DNA of 39,900 nucleotides, taken from Dictyoglomota bacterium (GTDB taxonomy: Bacteria > Dictyoglomota > Dictyoglomia > Dictyoglomales > Dictyoglomaceae). Of the stretch, positions 8,781 through 17,498 are shown one piece after another; the first letter of the stretch is position 1; the number at the start of each line of letters is the position of its first letter. The position numbers were made by a program, and so were the translations under genes. Below the pieces are notes generated by a model. The model was not told the origin of the DNA. It ran no database searches and saw nothing but the letters and a program-made list of their open reading frames with translations. The stretch covers positions 1 through 39,900 of the forward strand of contig JAKOUL010000033.1 in the NCBI GenBank assembly GCA_029776735.1, written 5' to 3'.

Positions 8781-9223
8781 AACTTTATGAACTTAAACCT
8801 AAGCCAGGCTCAAGAAAGAAACCCAAGAAATGGGGACGTGGGTATGCAGCTTCTGGAAAATATGCTGGAAGAGGAATGAGTGGACAAAATGCAAGAAGTG
8901 GGGGTGGTGTCCGACCTGATTTTGAGGGAGGACAAACTCCTTTAACCAGACGTCTTCCAAAATTAGATGGGATTCCACGAGCTCCCAGAAGAAAATATGC
9001 TATTGTAAATTTGTCAACTTTAGATACTAAATTTAATCCTAATGATTTAGTAGATCCTGACATTCTTTTAGAGAAAAAGATACTTAAAGACTTAAAATTT
9101 GGAGTGAAAATTTTAGGTAATGGTGAAGTTAAAAAGCCTCTAATAGTAAAAGCGCATGCATTTAGTAATGAAGCACGGGAAAAAATAGAGAAAGCAGGCG
9201 GAAAAGTTGAGGTGATTGAATAG
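8777..9223 (+). CDS. rplO: 50S ribosomal protein L15
   Basis: L15 is a late-assembly protein that threads a Gly/Arg-rich arm into 23S rRNA. That arm is visible at residues ~10-50: KKPKKWGRGYAASGKYAGRG, SGQNARSGGG and FEGGQTPLTRRLPK. The globular C-terminal half ends at residue 148. The start codon is TTG at 8777, overlapping the rpsE stop (TTGA), with AAGGAGGGAG in front. It shares base 9223 with the secY GTG start. Confidence 0.95.
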   Translation: MKLYELKPKPGSRKKPKKWGRGYAASGKYAGRGMSGQNARSGGGVRPDFEGGQTPLTRRLPKLDGIPRAPRRKYAIVNLSTLDTKFNPNDLVDPDILLEKKILKDLKFGVKILGNGEVKKPLIVKAHAFSNEAREKIEKAGGKVEVIE

Positions 9224-10482
9224 TGTTTGATACTCTGATAAAGGCTTTTAAAATTCCTGATCTCAGGAAAAAAATTCTTTTCACTCTTTTTATTTTTGCT
9301 GTTTATAGATTAGGTTCTCATATTCCTGTTCCAGGAGTAGATAGAGTAGCTCTTAGTAATCTTTTTAGAAGTCAGGGAGCCTTGGGTTTTTTAAATCTTT
9401 TTACGGGTGGAGCTCTTTCTAGATTTTCTATAGTTTCTATGGGTATAATTCCATTTATTAATGCATCAATTATGATGGAGCTTCTTACTGTAATTTTCCC
9501 CTCCTTGTCAGCATTAAAGAAGGACGAGGATGGTAGGAAAAAACTCACAAGATATTCAAGAAATCTCTCGGTTTTATTAGCTGCAATAGAAGCTTTCGGA
9601 TTAACTATATTTATGCATAATTTTAAAGTTATTCCAAGTTTGACACCACTTTATGTTATAAGTAGTGTTATAACTCTTACTGCTGGTAGTACTTTTGTAA
9701 TGTGGTTAGGAGAACAAATTTCTCAATATGGAATTGGAAATGGAGTTTCCTTATTAATCCTTACATCTATAGTAGCAAGATTTCCTACAGATATTGCTCG
9801 TACTTTTGCTTTATTAAGTAGGGGTGAAATAAGTATTTTTAATGTTATAATATTTTTCTTGTTATTAGTTTTTATAATTATAGGAGTAGTATGGGAAGAA
9901 AGTGCAGAAAGAAGAATTCCCATACAGTATTCTAAAAGAATTGTCGGAAGAAGAGTTTATGGTGGACAGAACACTTATCTACCTTTAAAATTAAATCAGG
10001 CAGGAGTAATTCCAATAATATTTGCTATAACCATATTAATGATTCCTCAAACTTTTATTCCTATGGTTAAAGTAGGTTGGTTAAAAGCAATTTTAAGCAT
10101 ATTTTCTCCAAATTCTATTGTTTATCCTATAATTTACTTTTTATTAGTTTTAGGTTTCACCTATTTCTATTCTTCTATAGTGTTTGATCCTGTAGATTTA
10201 GCAGAAAATCTTAAAAAATATGGTGGGTTTATTCCAGGTGTAAGACCTGGGAAACCTACAGAGGAGTATCTTACAAGAACTCTAAATAAATTGAACTTTT
10301 TCGGGGGGATTTTTTTAAGCCTAATTGCTCTTATACCTACTTTTATCGAAAGTATTACTGGAATTACAGAGTTCCAATTAGGTGGTACAAGTATACTCAT
10401 TATGGTTGGTGTTACATTAGAGACTATTAAGGCTCTTGAGGCTCAAATGATAATGAAGAGTTATGAGGGGTTTTTGAAATGA
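9223..10482 (+). CDS. secY: Protein translocase subunit SecY
   Basis: SecY is the ten-helix channel of the Sec translocon in the cytoplasmic membrane. The start is GTG at 9223 inside the rplO stop (TAGTG), with GAGGTGATTG upstream. Conserved marks are YRLGSHIPVPGVD in the first segment, GIIPFINASIMMEL, the plug-side GIGNGVSLLI, the cytoplasmic loop RRIPIQYSKRIVGRRVYGGQ (about residues 228-247), PLKLNQAGVIPIIFA, and NLKKYGGFIPGVRPGKPTEE. At 419 residues the length is normal. The ATGA overlap with adk indicates one operon. Confidence 0.97.
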   Translation: MFDTLIKAFKIPDLRKKILFTLFIFAVYRLGSHIPVPGVDRVALSNLFRSQGALGFLNLFTGGALSRFSIVSMGIIPFINASIMMELLTVIFPSLSALKKDEDGRKKLTRYSRNLSVLLAAIEAFGLTIFMHNFKVIPSLTPLYVISSVITLTAGSTFVMWLGEQISQYGIGNGVSLLILTSIVARFPTDIARTFALLSRGEISIFNVIIFFLLLVFIIIGVVWEESAERRIPIQYSKRIVGRRVYGGQNTYLPLKLNQAGVIPIIFAITILMIPQTFIPMVKVGWLKAILSIFSPNSIVYPIIYFLLVLGFTYFYSSIVFDPVDLAENLKKYGGFIPGVRPGKPTEEYLTRTLNKLNFFGGIFLSLIALIPTFIESITGITEFQLGGTSILIMVGVTLETIKALEAQMIMKSYEGFLK

Positions 10483-11138
10483 GAAAAGCGATAGTTTTTT
10501 TAGGACCTCCAGGTGCAGGAAAGGGTACTCATGCTAAAGAAATAAGTAATATTCTAAACATTCCTCATATATCTACGGGAGATATATTTAGAGATGCTGT
10601 TAAAAATCAAACGGAGATTGGCAAGAAAGTAAAAGAATATCTTGACTCGGGTAAATTAGTACCTGATGAGTTAGTATGGGCTGTAGTAGAAGAGCGCTTA
10701 AATAAAGAGGATTGTAAAAATGGTTTTATCCTTGATGGATTTCCGAGAACTATTCCTCAAGCAGAGATGTTAGAGGAGTTTTTGAGAAAAAATAATACAG
10801 TGATAAAAGTAATATATCTGGATGCTCCAGATGAGTTAGTTGTAGAAAGACTTTCTTCTCGTAGAATCTGTAAAAACTGTGGAGCAATTTATAATATAAT
10901 TTCTATGCCTCCTAAAGAAGATAACAAATGTGATATATGTGGCGGTGAACTATATCAGAGAAGTGATGACCAGCCAGAGGTTATAAAGAAAAGGCTGGAT
11001 ACCTATTATCAGGAAACGAAATCTTTAATTGATTTCTATAATAGCAAAAGTTTAATGTACACTATTAGTGTGAAAAAAGAAAGAGAAGAAATAGTGGAAG
11101 AGATACTTAAGGTGGTTAAAAATGGAACTGAAGAGTAA
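10479..11138 (+). CDS. adk: Adenylate kinase, zinc-containing LID
   Basis: Adenylate kinase interconverts ATP + AMP and 2 ADP in the cytosol. The P-loop is GPPGAGKGTHA (residues ~9-19), with the AMP-binding region ISTGDIFRDAV and the DGFPRT motif near residue 87. The LID holds CKNC and CDIC pairs, a four-cysteine zinc site common in Gram-positives and thermophiles. The length is 219 residues. It overlaps secY by 4 nt and map by 17 nt, so secY, adk and map are coupled. Confidence 0.97.
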   Translation: MRKAIVFLGPPGAGKGTHAKEISNILNIPHISTGDIFRDAVKNQTEIGKKVKEYLDSGKLVPDELVWAVVEERLNKEDCKNGFILDGFPRTIPQAEMLEEFLRKNNTVIKVIYLDAPDELVVERLSSRRICKNCGAIYNIISMPPKEDNKCDICGGELYQRSDDQPEVIKKRLDTYYQETKSLIDFYNSKSLMYTISVKKEREEIVEEILKVVKNGTEE

Positions 11139-11868
11139 AGAGGAAATTGAGATTATGAGAAAAGGAGGAAGCATACTGGCTAAGATATTTGAGAGATTAG
11201 AGTTAGAACTTGCTCCAGGAATAACGACTTATGATCTTGCGAGGAAGGCAGAAAATTTCATGAAGGAGTATAAGGTGAAGCCAGCTTTTAAGGGTTATAA
11301 AGGTTATCCTGATGTAATATGTATATCAATAAACGAGGAAATTGTTCATGGAATACCAAGCCAAAAAAAGGTTATAAAAGATGGAGATATAGTAAGTATA
11401 GATAATGGAATAGAATATGAGGGATTCTTTTTAGATGCCTCAAAAACCTATCCTGTGGGAGAAGTTTCTCCATTAGCTATGAAGCTTATAAAAGTTACTG
11501 AAGAGGCATTATGGAGAGGGATAGAAGAAGCAAAAGTTGGAAGACATCTCTCTGATGTATCATGGGCTATCCAAGAACATGTAGAGAAAAATGGTTTTAA
11601 TGTAATTAGAGATTTTGTAGGGCATGGTATTGGTAGAAGATTGCATGAACCACCAAATGTACTTAATTATGGTCCTCCTGGTATGGGACCAATTTTAAAA
11701 GAAGGGTTAGTTATTGCTATTGAGCCAATGGTAGTTACAGGAAGTTATGAAGTAAAAATTCTTGAAAATGGTTGGACTGCAGTTACGGCAGACGGTGGCT
11801 TATCAGCGCACTTTGAACATACTGTAGCGATCACAAAAAATGGCCCTCAGGTTTTGACTGTGGACTGA
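11122..11868 (+). CDS. map: Methionine aminopeptidase, type I
   Basis: This enzyme removes the initiator methionine from nascent proteins. All five metal ligands of the pita-bread fold are present: D94 and D105 (in [16 protein letters not shown]), H168 (VGHGIG), E201 (AIEPM) and E232 (HFEHTV). H76 (IVHGIP) fits the substrate-side histidine. The 248-residue length with no N-terminal zinc region makes it the compact type Ia. It starts within adk, after AAGGTGGTT, and ends 13 nt before infA. Confidence 0.97.
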   Translation: MELKSKEEIEIMRKGGSILAKIFERLELELAPGITTYDLARKAENFMKEYKVKPAFKGYKGYPDVICISINEEIVHGIPSQKKVIKDGDIVSIDNGIEYEGFFLDASKTYPVGEVSPLAMKLIKVTEEALWRGIEEAKVGRHLSDVSWAIQEHVEKNGFNVIRDFVGHGIGRRLHEPPNVLNYGPPGMGPILKEGLVIAIEPMVVTGSYEVKILENGWTAVTADGGLSAHFEHTVAITKNGPQVLTVD

Positions 11869-11881
11869 GGTGTGTCCTTTT

Positions 11882-12133
11882 ATGAGCAAAAAAGAAAAAG
11901 AAGTTATAGAAGTTATTGGAACTGTAAAAGAAGCCTTGCCAAATGCAACTTTTAAAGTACAATTAGATAATGGTCTTGAAATATTTGCATATGTGTCTGG
12001 AAAAATGAGAATGAATTTTATTAGAGTAATGCCTGGGGATAAAGTAAAAATAGAACTCTCAATTTATGATCTTACTAAAGGGAGAATAATTTATAGGTTT
12101 ATCAATAAGGAGGTTAATAAAAATGAAGGTTAG
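11882..12133 (+). CDS. infA: Translation initiation factor IF-1
   Basis: IF-1 is a single OB-fold protein that blocks the 30S A site during initiation. I chose ATG 11882, which gives an 83-residue protein starting [20 protein letters not shown], with TGAGGTG ten nt upstream; the in-frame GTG at 11870 would add MCPF only and is unlikely. The core [20 protein letters not shown] and [20 protein letters not shown] is typical. A C-terminal [10 protein letters not shown] tail makes it a little longer than the usual 72. Its last 11 nt overlap rpmJ. Confidence 0.94.
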   Translation: MSKKEKEVIEVIGTVKEALPNATFKVQLDNGLEIFAYVSGKMRMNFIRVMPGDKVKIELSIYDLTKGRIIYRFINKEVNKNEG

Positions 12134-12236
12134 ATCTTCTGTAAAGAAGATATGTGAAAAATGTAAAATAGTTCGTAGGAGCGGTAGAGTTTATGTTATC
12201 TGTGAAAATCCAAGACACAAACAGAGACAGGGATAG
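12123..12236 (+). CDS. rpmJ: 50S ribosomal protein L36, zinc-binding form
   Basis: L36 is a tiny zinc protein that stabilises 23S rRNA near the base of the L7/L12 stalk. The reading frame gives 37 residues beginning [20 protein letters not shown] and ending [10 protein letters not shown]11, C14, C27 and H32 form the CCCH zinc site, so this is the C+ type. The start overlaps infA by 11 nt, with AAGGAGG placed inside infA. The gene is too short for most length cut-offs but is unmistakable, and it lies between infA and rpsM as in many bacteria. Confidence 0.96.
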   Translation: MKVRSSVKKICEKCKIVRRSGRVYVICENPRHKQRQG

Positions 12237-12253
12237 GGAGGTGTTTTTGTAAA

Positions 12254-12628
12254 ATGGCACGTATTGCAGGAGTAGATTTACCTAAGGATAAGAAAGTAGA
12301 GATAGCTTTGACTTATATATATGGAATTGGGAGTGCTACAAGTAAAAAAATCTTGGAGACTACAGGCGTGGATCCAAATAAGAGAGTAAAAGATCTTACT
12401 GAAGAGGAAATTAGTAAACTTAGAGAAGAAATAGAAAATAAATATAAGGTAGAGGGAGATTTAAGGCAAGAAGTTGCTGCTAATATAAGAGGTCTTATAG
12501 AAATAGGATGTTATCGTGGTATTAGACACAAAAGAGGGCTTCCTGTTAGAGGGCAAAGAACCCGTTGTAATGCACGTACGAGGAAGGGACCTCGTAAGAC
12601 TGTTGGTGCTAAGAGAAAGGAAAAATAA
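12254..12628 (+). CDS. rpsM: 30S ribosomal protein S13
   Basis: S13 forms head bridges to the large subunit and contacts P-site tRNA with its C-terminal tail. The 124 residues open [20 protein letters not shown] and carry the helix-two-turns-helix [20 protein letters not shown]. The basic end [20 protein letters not shown] is complete. GGGAGGTGTTTTTGTAAA is upstream. It begins the alpha-operon block rpsM-rpsK-rpsD-rpoA-rplQ. Confidence 0.97.
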   Translation: MARIAGVDLPKDKKVEIALTYIYGIGSATSKKILETTGVDPNKRVKDLTEEEISKLREEIENKYKVEGDLRQEVAANIRGLIEIGCYRGIRHKRGLPVRGQRTRCNARTRKGPRKTVGAKRKEK

Positions 12629-12658
12629 AAAATTAAATTTGGGAGGGAAAGACCTTAA

Positions 12659-13054
12659 ATGGCAAAAAAGAAAAGAGTAAGAAAACCTCGTAAAGAAAAA
12701 AGGATTGTTCCTGTGGGAATTGCTCATATTGACTCAACTTTTAATAATACTATTGTTACAATAACTGATCCAGAAGGAAGTGTTTTAACTTGGGGAAGTG
12801 GTGGAACCGCTGGTTTTAAAGGAACAAAAAAAGGTACACCTTTTGCAGCTCAGATCGCTGCTGAGATGGCTGCAAAAAAAGTTATGTCTGAATATGGAAT
12901 GAGGAAGGTAGATGTGCTGGTAAAAGGACCTGGACCTGGGAGAGAAACTGCTATCCGATCCTTGCAAGCTGCCGGCTTAGAAATTTCTCTTATAAAGGAT
13001 GTCACCCCAATACCTCACAATGGGTGTCGACCTCCACGTCGGCGTAGAGTATAA
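12659..13054 (+). CDS. rpsK: 30S ribosomal protein S11
   Basis: S11 sits on the platform near the E site and the Shine-Dalgarno helix. The 131-residue sequence includes [40 protein letters not shown], and the C-terminal [16 protein letters not shown], which is diagnostic. GGGAGGGAAAGACCTTAA precedes the ATG that spans 12659-12661. The 30-nt gap from rpsM contains nothing beyond this site. Confidence 0.97.
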   Translation: MAKKKRVRKPRKEKRIVPVGIAHIDSTFNNTIVTITDPEGSVLTWGSGGTAGFKGTKKGTPFAAQIAAEMAAKKVMSEYGMRKVDVLVKGPGPGRETAIRSLQAAGLEISLIKDVTPIPHNGCRPPRRRRV

Positions 13055-13075
13055 AATTTTGAGGGAGGAATAAAG

Positions 13076-13696
13076 ATGGCAAGATATACAGGATTAGATT
13101 GTCGTTTATGTAGAAGAGAAGGAATGAAATTATTCCTTAAAGGAACTAAGTGTTTCTCTGAAAAATGTCCTTTTGAGAGAAGAAGTTATGCGCCTGGTCA
13201 GCATGGTAAAACTCAAAAAAAACTTACCGAATATGGAATTAGATTGAGAGAAAAGCAAGAAGCAAAAAGAATATATGGAGTTCTTGAGAGACAATTTAGA
13301 AGATATTTTGAAGAGGCATTAAAAGGTAAAGGTATAACGGGAGAAAAATTATTACAACTTTTAGAATCAAGGTTGGATAATGTGGTTTATAGATTAGGAT
13401 GGGCTCTATCCCGAGATCAAGCAAAGCAGATTGTTTCTCACGGGAAAATCAAGGTCAACGGAAAAAGAGTAGATATTCCGTCTTATAATGTAAAACCTGG
13501 GGATATTATAGAACTTTCTGATAAAGATCTTATTCCTGTTCAAGAAGCAATTTCAGCTTTTGGAGATAGATCTATTCCTGCTTGGTTGGAATTAGATAGA
13601 GAGAACTTTAGAGGTAAAGTTTTAAGACTTCCAAATAGAGAAGAAATAGATACGCCTGTCCAGGAGCAACTTATCGTTGAGTTCTACTCCAGATAG
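13076..13696 (+). CDS. rpsD: 30S ribosomal protein S4, zinc-binding form
   Basis: S4 starts 16S 5'-domain assembly and can regulate the alpha operon in other bacteria. The N-terminal zinc knuckle is intact, with C9, C12, C26 and C31 in [20 protein letters not shown] and SEKC. The S4 RNA-binding domain [20 protein letters not shown] and [20 protein letters not shown] lies at about residues 96-140. The 206-residue length is standard. The 30 nt before rpoA hold GCAAGGAGGT; no S4 pseudoknot target was recognised. Confidence 0.97.
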   Translation: MARYTGLDCRLCRREGMKLFLKGTKCFSEKCPFERRSYAPGQHGKTQKKLTEYGIRLREKQEAKRIYGVLERQFRRYFEEALKGKGITGEKLLQLLESRLDNVVYRLGWALSRDQAKQIVSHGKIKVNGKRVDIPSYNVKPGDIIELSDKDLIPVQEAISAFGDRSIPAWLELDRENFRGKVLRLPNREEIDTPVQEQLIVEFYSR

Positions 13697-13726
13697 GCAT
13701 TTTAGGACAGGCAAGGAGGTATAAAA

Positions 13727-14689
13727 TTGATAGAGGAGAATGTAAGGATTATTGTGGAAAGGCTTACTGAAGATTATGGACGTTTTGCTATAGAGCCGTT
13801 AGAAAGAGGTTATGGCTGGACTATTGGAAATGCTTTGAGAAGAATTCTTCTATCCTCTATAGAAGGAGCAGCGATAACTTCTGTAAAAATTGATGGAGTA
13901 AGACATGAATTAGAAGTTCTTCCTGGATTGAAAGAAGATGTGTTAGAAGTTTTAATAAATCTTAAAAAACTTGTAGTAAAAATTGAAGATAATAATTCTC
14001 ATATATTGGAGTTAGACGTAAAGGGTCCAAAAGTTATAAAAGCGGGAGATTTTTTTGTGCCTGCAAATGTAAAAATTATCAATCCTGATCTTACGATAGC
14101 AACCTTAGTAGACGAATCTAATTTTCATATGGAAGTAGAAGTAAGAAAAGGGAAAGGTTATGTAACTACTGAGGAAAATAAAGAACTCAATCAACCTATT
14201 GGTGTTCTTGTCTTAGATTCTATCTTTTCTCCTGTGAAAAAAGTAAGCTATGAGGTTGAGAAAACAAGAGTTGGAAGGAGAACAGATTTAGATAAACTTA
14301 TAATAGATATATGGACTAATGGTGCTATTTCTCCTGAAGAAGTTTTTAGAGAAGCATCCAAAATACTTATGGAATACTTTAAATTACTTTATGAAAAAGA
14401 ATTTCAATTGCCTTACGAAGAAAAGGCAGAGGAGATTCCTATTATAGAAGAGACCCAAAAAGGATTGTCTTTGGAAGAGTTGGGTCTTTCTACACGTGCC
14501 TATAATTCTTTGCGTCATGCAGGAATTCATACTATAGATGATCTTCTTTTAAAGACAAAAGATGAGTTAATGAGGATTAAAAATTTTGGGCAGAAATCTC
14601 TTCAAGAATTAGAGGAAAAACTTAAGGAGAAAGGATTAAGACTGAGAGATGGAAATTCTGATTCAGAGAAAGGAGAGAATTTAGAATGA
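13727..14689 (+). CDS. rpoA: DNA-directed RNA polymerase subunit alpha
   Basis: The alpha subunit dimerises to start RNA polymerase assembly and binds promoter UP elements. The start is TTG at 13727 after AAGGAGGTATAAAA. The N-terminal domain holds ERGYGWTIGNALRRILLSSI (residues ~27-46) and GVRHELEVLPGLKEDVLEVL. The C-terminal domain, about residues 247-305, has SLEELGLSTRAYNSLRHAGI, HTIDDLLLKTKDEL and IKNFGQKSLQELEEKLKEKG, the DNA-binding helix-hairpin region. The length is 320 residues. It overlaps rplQ by 4 nt. Confidence 0.97.
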   Translation: MIEENVRIIVERLTEDYGRFAIEPLERGYGWTIGNALRRILLSSIEGAAITSVKIDGVRHELEVLPGLKEDVLEVLINLKKLVVKIEDNNSHILELDVKGPKVIKAGDFFVPANVKIINPDLTIATLVDESNFHMEVEVRKGKGYVTTEENKELNQPIGVLVLDSIFSPVKKVSYEVEKTRVGRRTDLDKLIIDIWTNGAISPEEVFREASKILMEYFKLLYEKEFQLPYEEKAEEIPIIEETQKGLSLEELGLSTRAYNSLRHAGIHTIDDLLLKTKDELMRIKNFGQKSLQELEEKLKEKGLRLRDGNSDSEKGENLE

Positions 14690-15036
14690 GGCACCGCAAA
14701 GCATATAGGAAGTTAAGTAAACCTACACCTCAAAGGAAAGCCTTACTTAGATCTCAACTTATATCTTTATTTGAACATGGTAGGATAGTTACTACCTTAC
14801 CCAGAGCAAAAGAAGTTGGTAGAATTGCTGAGAAACTTCTTACTATTGCAAGAGAAGACTCTGTATATAATAGAAGGTTAGTTTATGCATGGCTCCAGGA
14901 TAGAGAGCTTGTAAGAAAGGTTTTTGTGGAAATTGCGCCCCAATATAAGGATAAGAATGGAGGATATGTTCGTATTTTGAAGATAGGTATGAGAAGAGGA
15001 GACGCGGCTGAGGAAGCAGTACTGGAATTTGTATAA
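14686..15036 (+). CDS. rplQ: 50S ribosomal protein L17
   Basis: L17 lies at the bottom of the 50S subunit near the tunnel exit. The 116-residue protein opens MRHRKAYRKLSKPTPQRKAL, has LISLFEHGRIVTTLPRAKEV around residues 26-45, and ends in DAAEEAVLEFV. It closes the alpha operon. Its TAA overlaps the ATG of the following ABC ATPase (TAATG), so the ECF genes are probably translated from the same mRNA. Confidence 0.97.
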   Translation: MRHRKAYRKLSKPTPQRKALLRSQLISLFEHGRIVTTLPRAKEVGRIAEKLLTIAREDSVYNRRLVYAWLQDRELVRKVFVEIAPQYKDKNGGYVRILKIGMRRGDAAEEAVLEFV

Positions 15037-15854
15037 TGATCCAGATGTCAAATGTTTCTTTTGTTTATCAACCTGACACTTCACAGGAGAGGGTAGCTCT
15101 TAAAAATATAAACTTAGAGATACCTTCTCCTTCTTTTTTAGCTATTATTGGAGCAAATGGCTCAGGAAAATCTACTTTTGCAAGATTGCTAAATGGTCTA
15201 TTTATACCTACAAATGGCGATGTAGTTATAGATGGAATTAATACGCGAGATACAGAGAAGATATGGGAGGTTAGAAGAAAAGTAGGGCTTGTATTTCAAA
15301 ACCCAGATAATCAAATTATCGGTATGACAGTAGAAGAGGATATTGCCTTTGGATGTGAAAATTTGGGACTTCCTCCTAAGGAGATAGAAGAAAGAATAGA
15401 TTTTGCTTTAAAATCAGTTGGTATGGAAGAGTTTAAGAAATATCCACCACATCTTCTTTCTGGCGGGCAGAAACAAAGAATTGCTATTGCAGGAATTTTA
15501 GCTATGCTGCCTAAGTATATGGTATTAGATGAGCCTACTACGATGTTAGATCCTAAAGGGAAAAAAGATATATTAGGAATTATTAAAGATCTATATGAAA
15601 AGGAAGGAATATCAATAATATTGATAACTCACAATATGGAAGAAGTGAGTTTATCAGAAGATGTAGCGGTCTTTTTTAATGGTGAAATTGTTTATAGAGG
15701 GTTTCCTAAGGAAGTTTTTAATAAAGACAAAGAACTTGAAGAATGGGGTCTTTCTCTTCCTCTTGTTACTCAACTGTCAAAGTACCTGAGGGATAGAGGA
15801 TTAGATATACCTCATCCCATATTAACAATAGAGGAATTATATTCATGGCTTTGA
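15036..15854 (+). CDS. ecfA1: ECF transporter ATPase EcfA1
   Basis: This is the first of two ATPases that energise vitamin or metal uptake by energy-coupling-factor transporters. Seen in order: Walker A GANGSGKST (residues ~39-47), Q-loop QNPDNQIIGMTVEEDIAFG, ABC signature LSGGQKQRIAIAG, Walker B YMVLDEPTTMLDP and the switch histidine in LITHNMEEV. The 272-residue length fits. The pattern DNQIIGMTVEEDIAFG is typical of EcfA1 rather than of sugar or amino-acid transporters. It is joined to rplQ by TAATG and to ecfA2 by a 10-nt overlap. The substrate is unknown, because no S component lies nearby. Confidence 0.93.
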   Translation: MIQMSNVSFVYQPDTSQERVALKNINLEIPSPSFLAIIGANGSGKSTFARLLNGLFIPTNGDVVIDGINTRDTEKIWEVRRKVGLVFQNPDNQIIGMTVEEDIAFGCENLGLPPKEIEERIDFALKSVGMEEFKKYPPHLLSGGQKQRIAIAGILAMLPKYMVLDEPTTMLDPKGKKDILGIIKDLYEKEGISIILITHNMEEVSLSEDVAVFFNGEIVYRGFPKEVFNKDKELEEWGLSLPLVTQLSKYLRDRGLDIPHPILTIEELYSWL

Positions 15855-16696
15855 TAAAAGTGGAAAGTGTAAGTTTCTCATATTTAAAAGATACGCCTTT
15901 AGAAAGAGAGGCTTTAAATGATATTTCTTTTACTATAGAAAAGGGGGAAAAAATAGGAATTATTGGTAAGACTGGATCTGGGAAGTCTACTTTGATACAA
16001 CTTTTTGATGGACTTATTTACCCGTTAGTAGGAGAGATTTATATTCAAGAGAAGGAAATAAAACATTGGAGCTCTAAGGAACTTTGTAGAATTGTAGGTC
16101 TTGTATTTCAATATCCTGAATACCAATTTTTTGCTGAGACTGTTTTTGAGGAAATAGCTTTTGGTCCTAAAAATATTGGCGTTCCTGAAGATAAATTAGA
16201 AGACTGTGTAATAGAAGCTCTTGAGACAGTAGGACTTTCCTATAAAGACCTTAAAGATCGTTCCCCCTATAATCTATCAGGAGGAGAAAAAAGACGACTT
16301 GCAATCGCAAGTATCTTAGCTATGAAACCAGAGATACTTATACTTGATGAACCTACAGCAAATTTAGATCCCAGAGGAAGAAAAGAGATAATGGAATATA
16401 TAGATAAATGGGCAAGGAGAGGCAATACTTTAATCCTTGTATCTCATGACCTTGATGAAGTAATGAGGCTTGTTGATAGAGTCATAGTTCTAAATAAGGG
16501 AATACTTATTTTTGATGGACCTATAGAAGAACTCTTTTTGAATGTAGATAAGATAGATGAGGCGGAATTGGAACCTCCAGAGATAATTAAGATTGTAAAA
16601 GCTTTAGAAGAAAAAGGTTATCCTGTTAAGGGAACTTTTACTTTGCCAGAACTTGCAGAAAGAATAATAGCTTATAGGAGCTATATTTCATCATGA
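15845..16696 (+). CDS. ecfA2: ECF transporter ATPase EcfA2
   Basis: This is the second ATPase of the ECF module and forms a heterodimer with EcfA1. The motifs are Walker A GKTGSGKST, Q-loop QYPEYQFFAETVFEEIAFGP, signature LSGGEKRRLAIAS, Walker B ILILDEPTANLDP and the H-loop VSHDLDEV. The Q-loop wording QYPEYQLF-type is characteristic of EcfA2. The length is 283 residues. The start lies within ecfA1 and its end overlaps ecfT by 4 nt. Confidence 0.93.
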   Translation: MALIKVESVSFSYLKDTPLEREALNDISFTIEKGEKIGIIGKTGSGKSTLIQLFDGLIYPLVGEIYIQEKEIKHWSSKELCRIVGLVFQYPEYQFFAETVFEEIAFGPKNIGVPEDKLEDCVIEALETVGLSYKDLKDRSPYNLSGGEKRRLAIASILAMKPEILILDEPTANLDPRGRKEIMEYIDKWARRGNTLILVSHDLDEVMRLVDRVIVLNKGILIFDGPIEELFLNVDKIDEAELEPPEIIKIVKALEEKGYPVKGTFTLPELAERIIAYRSYISS

Positions 16697-17496
16697 AAGC
16701 ATTGGAAAGTTTTCCTCTTGGACAATATATACCGATGGGGTCTTTTTTGCATAAAATTGATGCAAAAGCTAAAATTATTGCATCTTTCTTACTTATTATT
16801 ATCATCTTTTTTTTAAAATTGAATGTATCTTATCTTTTTTTCCTTTTCTTAATTCTTTTAGGTATTTTCTTTTCTTCTTTGCCTTTAAAATATTTTTTTA
16901 AAAGTTTTAGACCCATCTATTTTTTGGTATTTTTTACTTTTATCATTCATTTCTTCTTTGGAGAAGAAGGAGGAAGAGTTTTCTTTAGATATGGGATAAT
17001 TCATGTTACTGAAAATGGTATAAAGATGGCAATTTTCATGTCTTTACGCCTTGTCTTTCTTGTTATGATAACTTCTCTTTTAACTTTAACCACCTCAGTA
17101 TTAGAATTAGCTCATGCTTTAGAGGATCTTTTAAAACCTCTTTCAATTTTTAAATTCCCTGCCCATGAGTTTTCTATGATGATGACTATAGCTTTAAGAT
17201 TTGTTCCGACTCTTTTAGAAGAGACAGATAAAATTATAAAAGCACAAAAAGCCAGAGGAGCAGAATTTGGAAAAGGGAATTTAGTTGAACAAGCTAAAAG
17301 TCTTCTTCCTATAATTATTCCCCTCTTTCTAAATGCTTTCCGAAGAGCCAACGAACTTGCTGAAGCCATGGAAGCCCGAGGTTATAGAGGTGCAAAAGGA
17401 AGAAGTAGATATAAAATTACTTATTGGTCTTTTAAGGAGTCAGCTTTTCTTGTTTTTGTGTGTATATATTCTATTTTGATGCTTATAGCTTTTTAA
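16693..17496 (+). CDS. ecfT: ECF transporter transmembrane subunit EcfT
   Basis: EcfT is the membrane scaffold that ties the ATPase pair to a substrate-binding S component. The protein begins with the family motif LGQYIPMGSFLHKIDAKAKI and has several hydrophobic stretches, at residues ~27-68, 75-90, 107-130 and near the C-terminus. The two coupling helices carry the conserved Ala-Arg-Gly signatures KAQKARGAEF and EAMEARGYRG, which insert into the ATPases. The 267-residue length is ordinary. The start overlaps ecfA2 (ATGA). Confidence 0.93.
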   Translation: MKALESFPLGQYIPMGSFLHKIDAKAKIIASFLLIIIIFFLKLNVSYLFFLFLILLGIFFSSLPLKYFFKSFRPIYFLVFFTFIIHFFFGEEGGRVFFRYGIIHVTENGIKMAIFMSLRLVFLVMITSLLTLTTSVLELAHALEDLLKPLSIFKFPAHEFSMMMTIALRFVPTLLEETDKIIKAQKARGAEFGKGNLVEQAKSLLPIIIPLFLNAFRRANELAEAMEARGYRGAKGRSRYKITYWSFKESAFLVFVCIYSILMLIAF

Positions 17497-17498
17497 AT

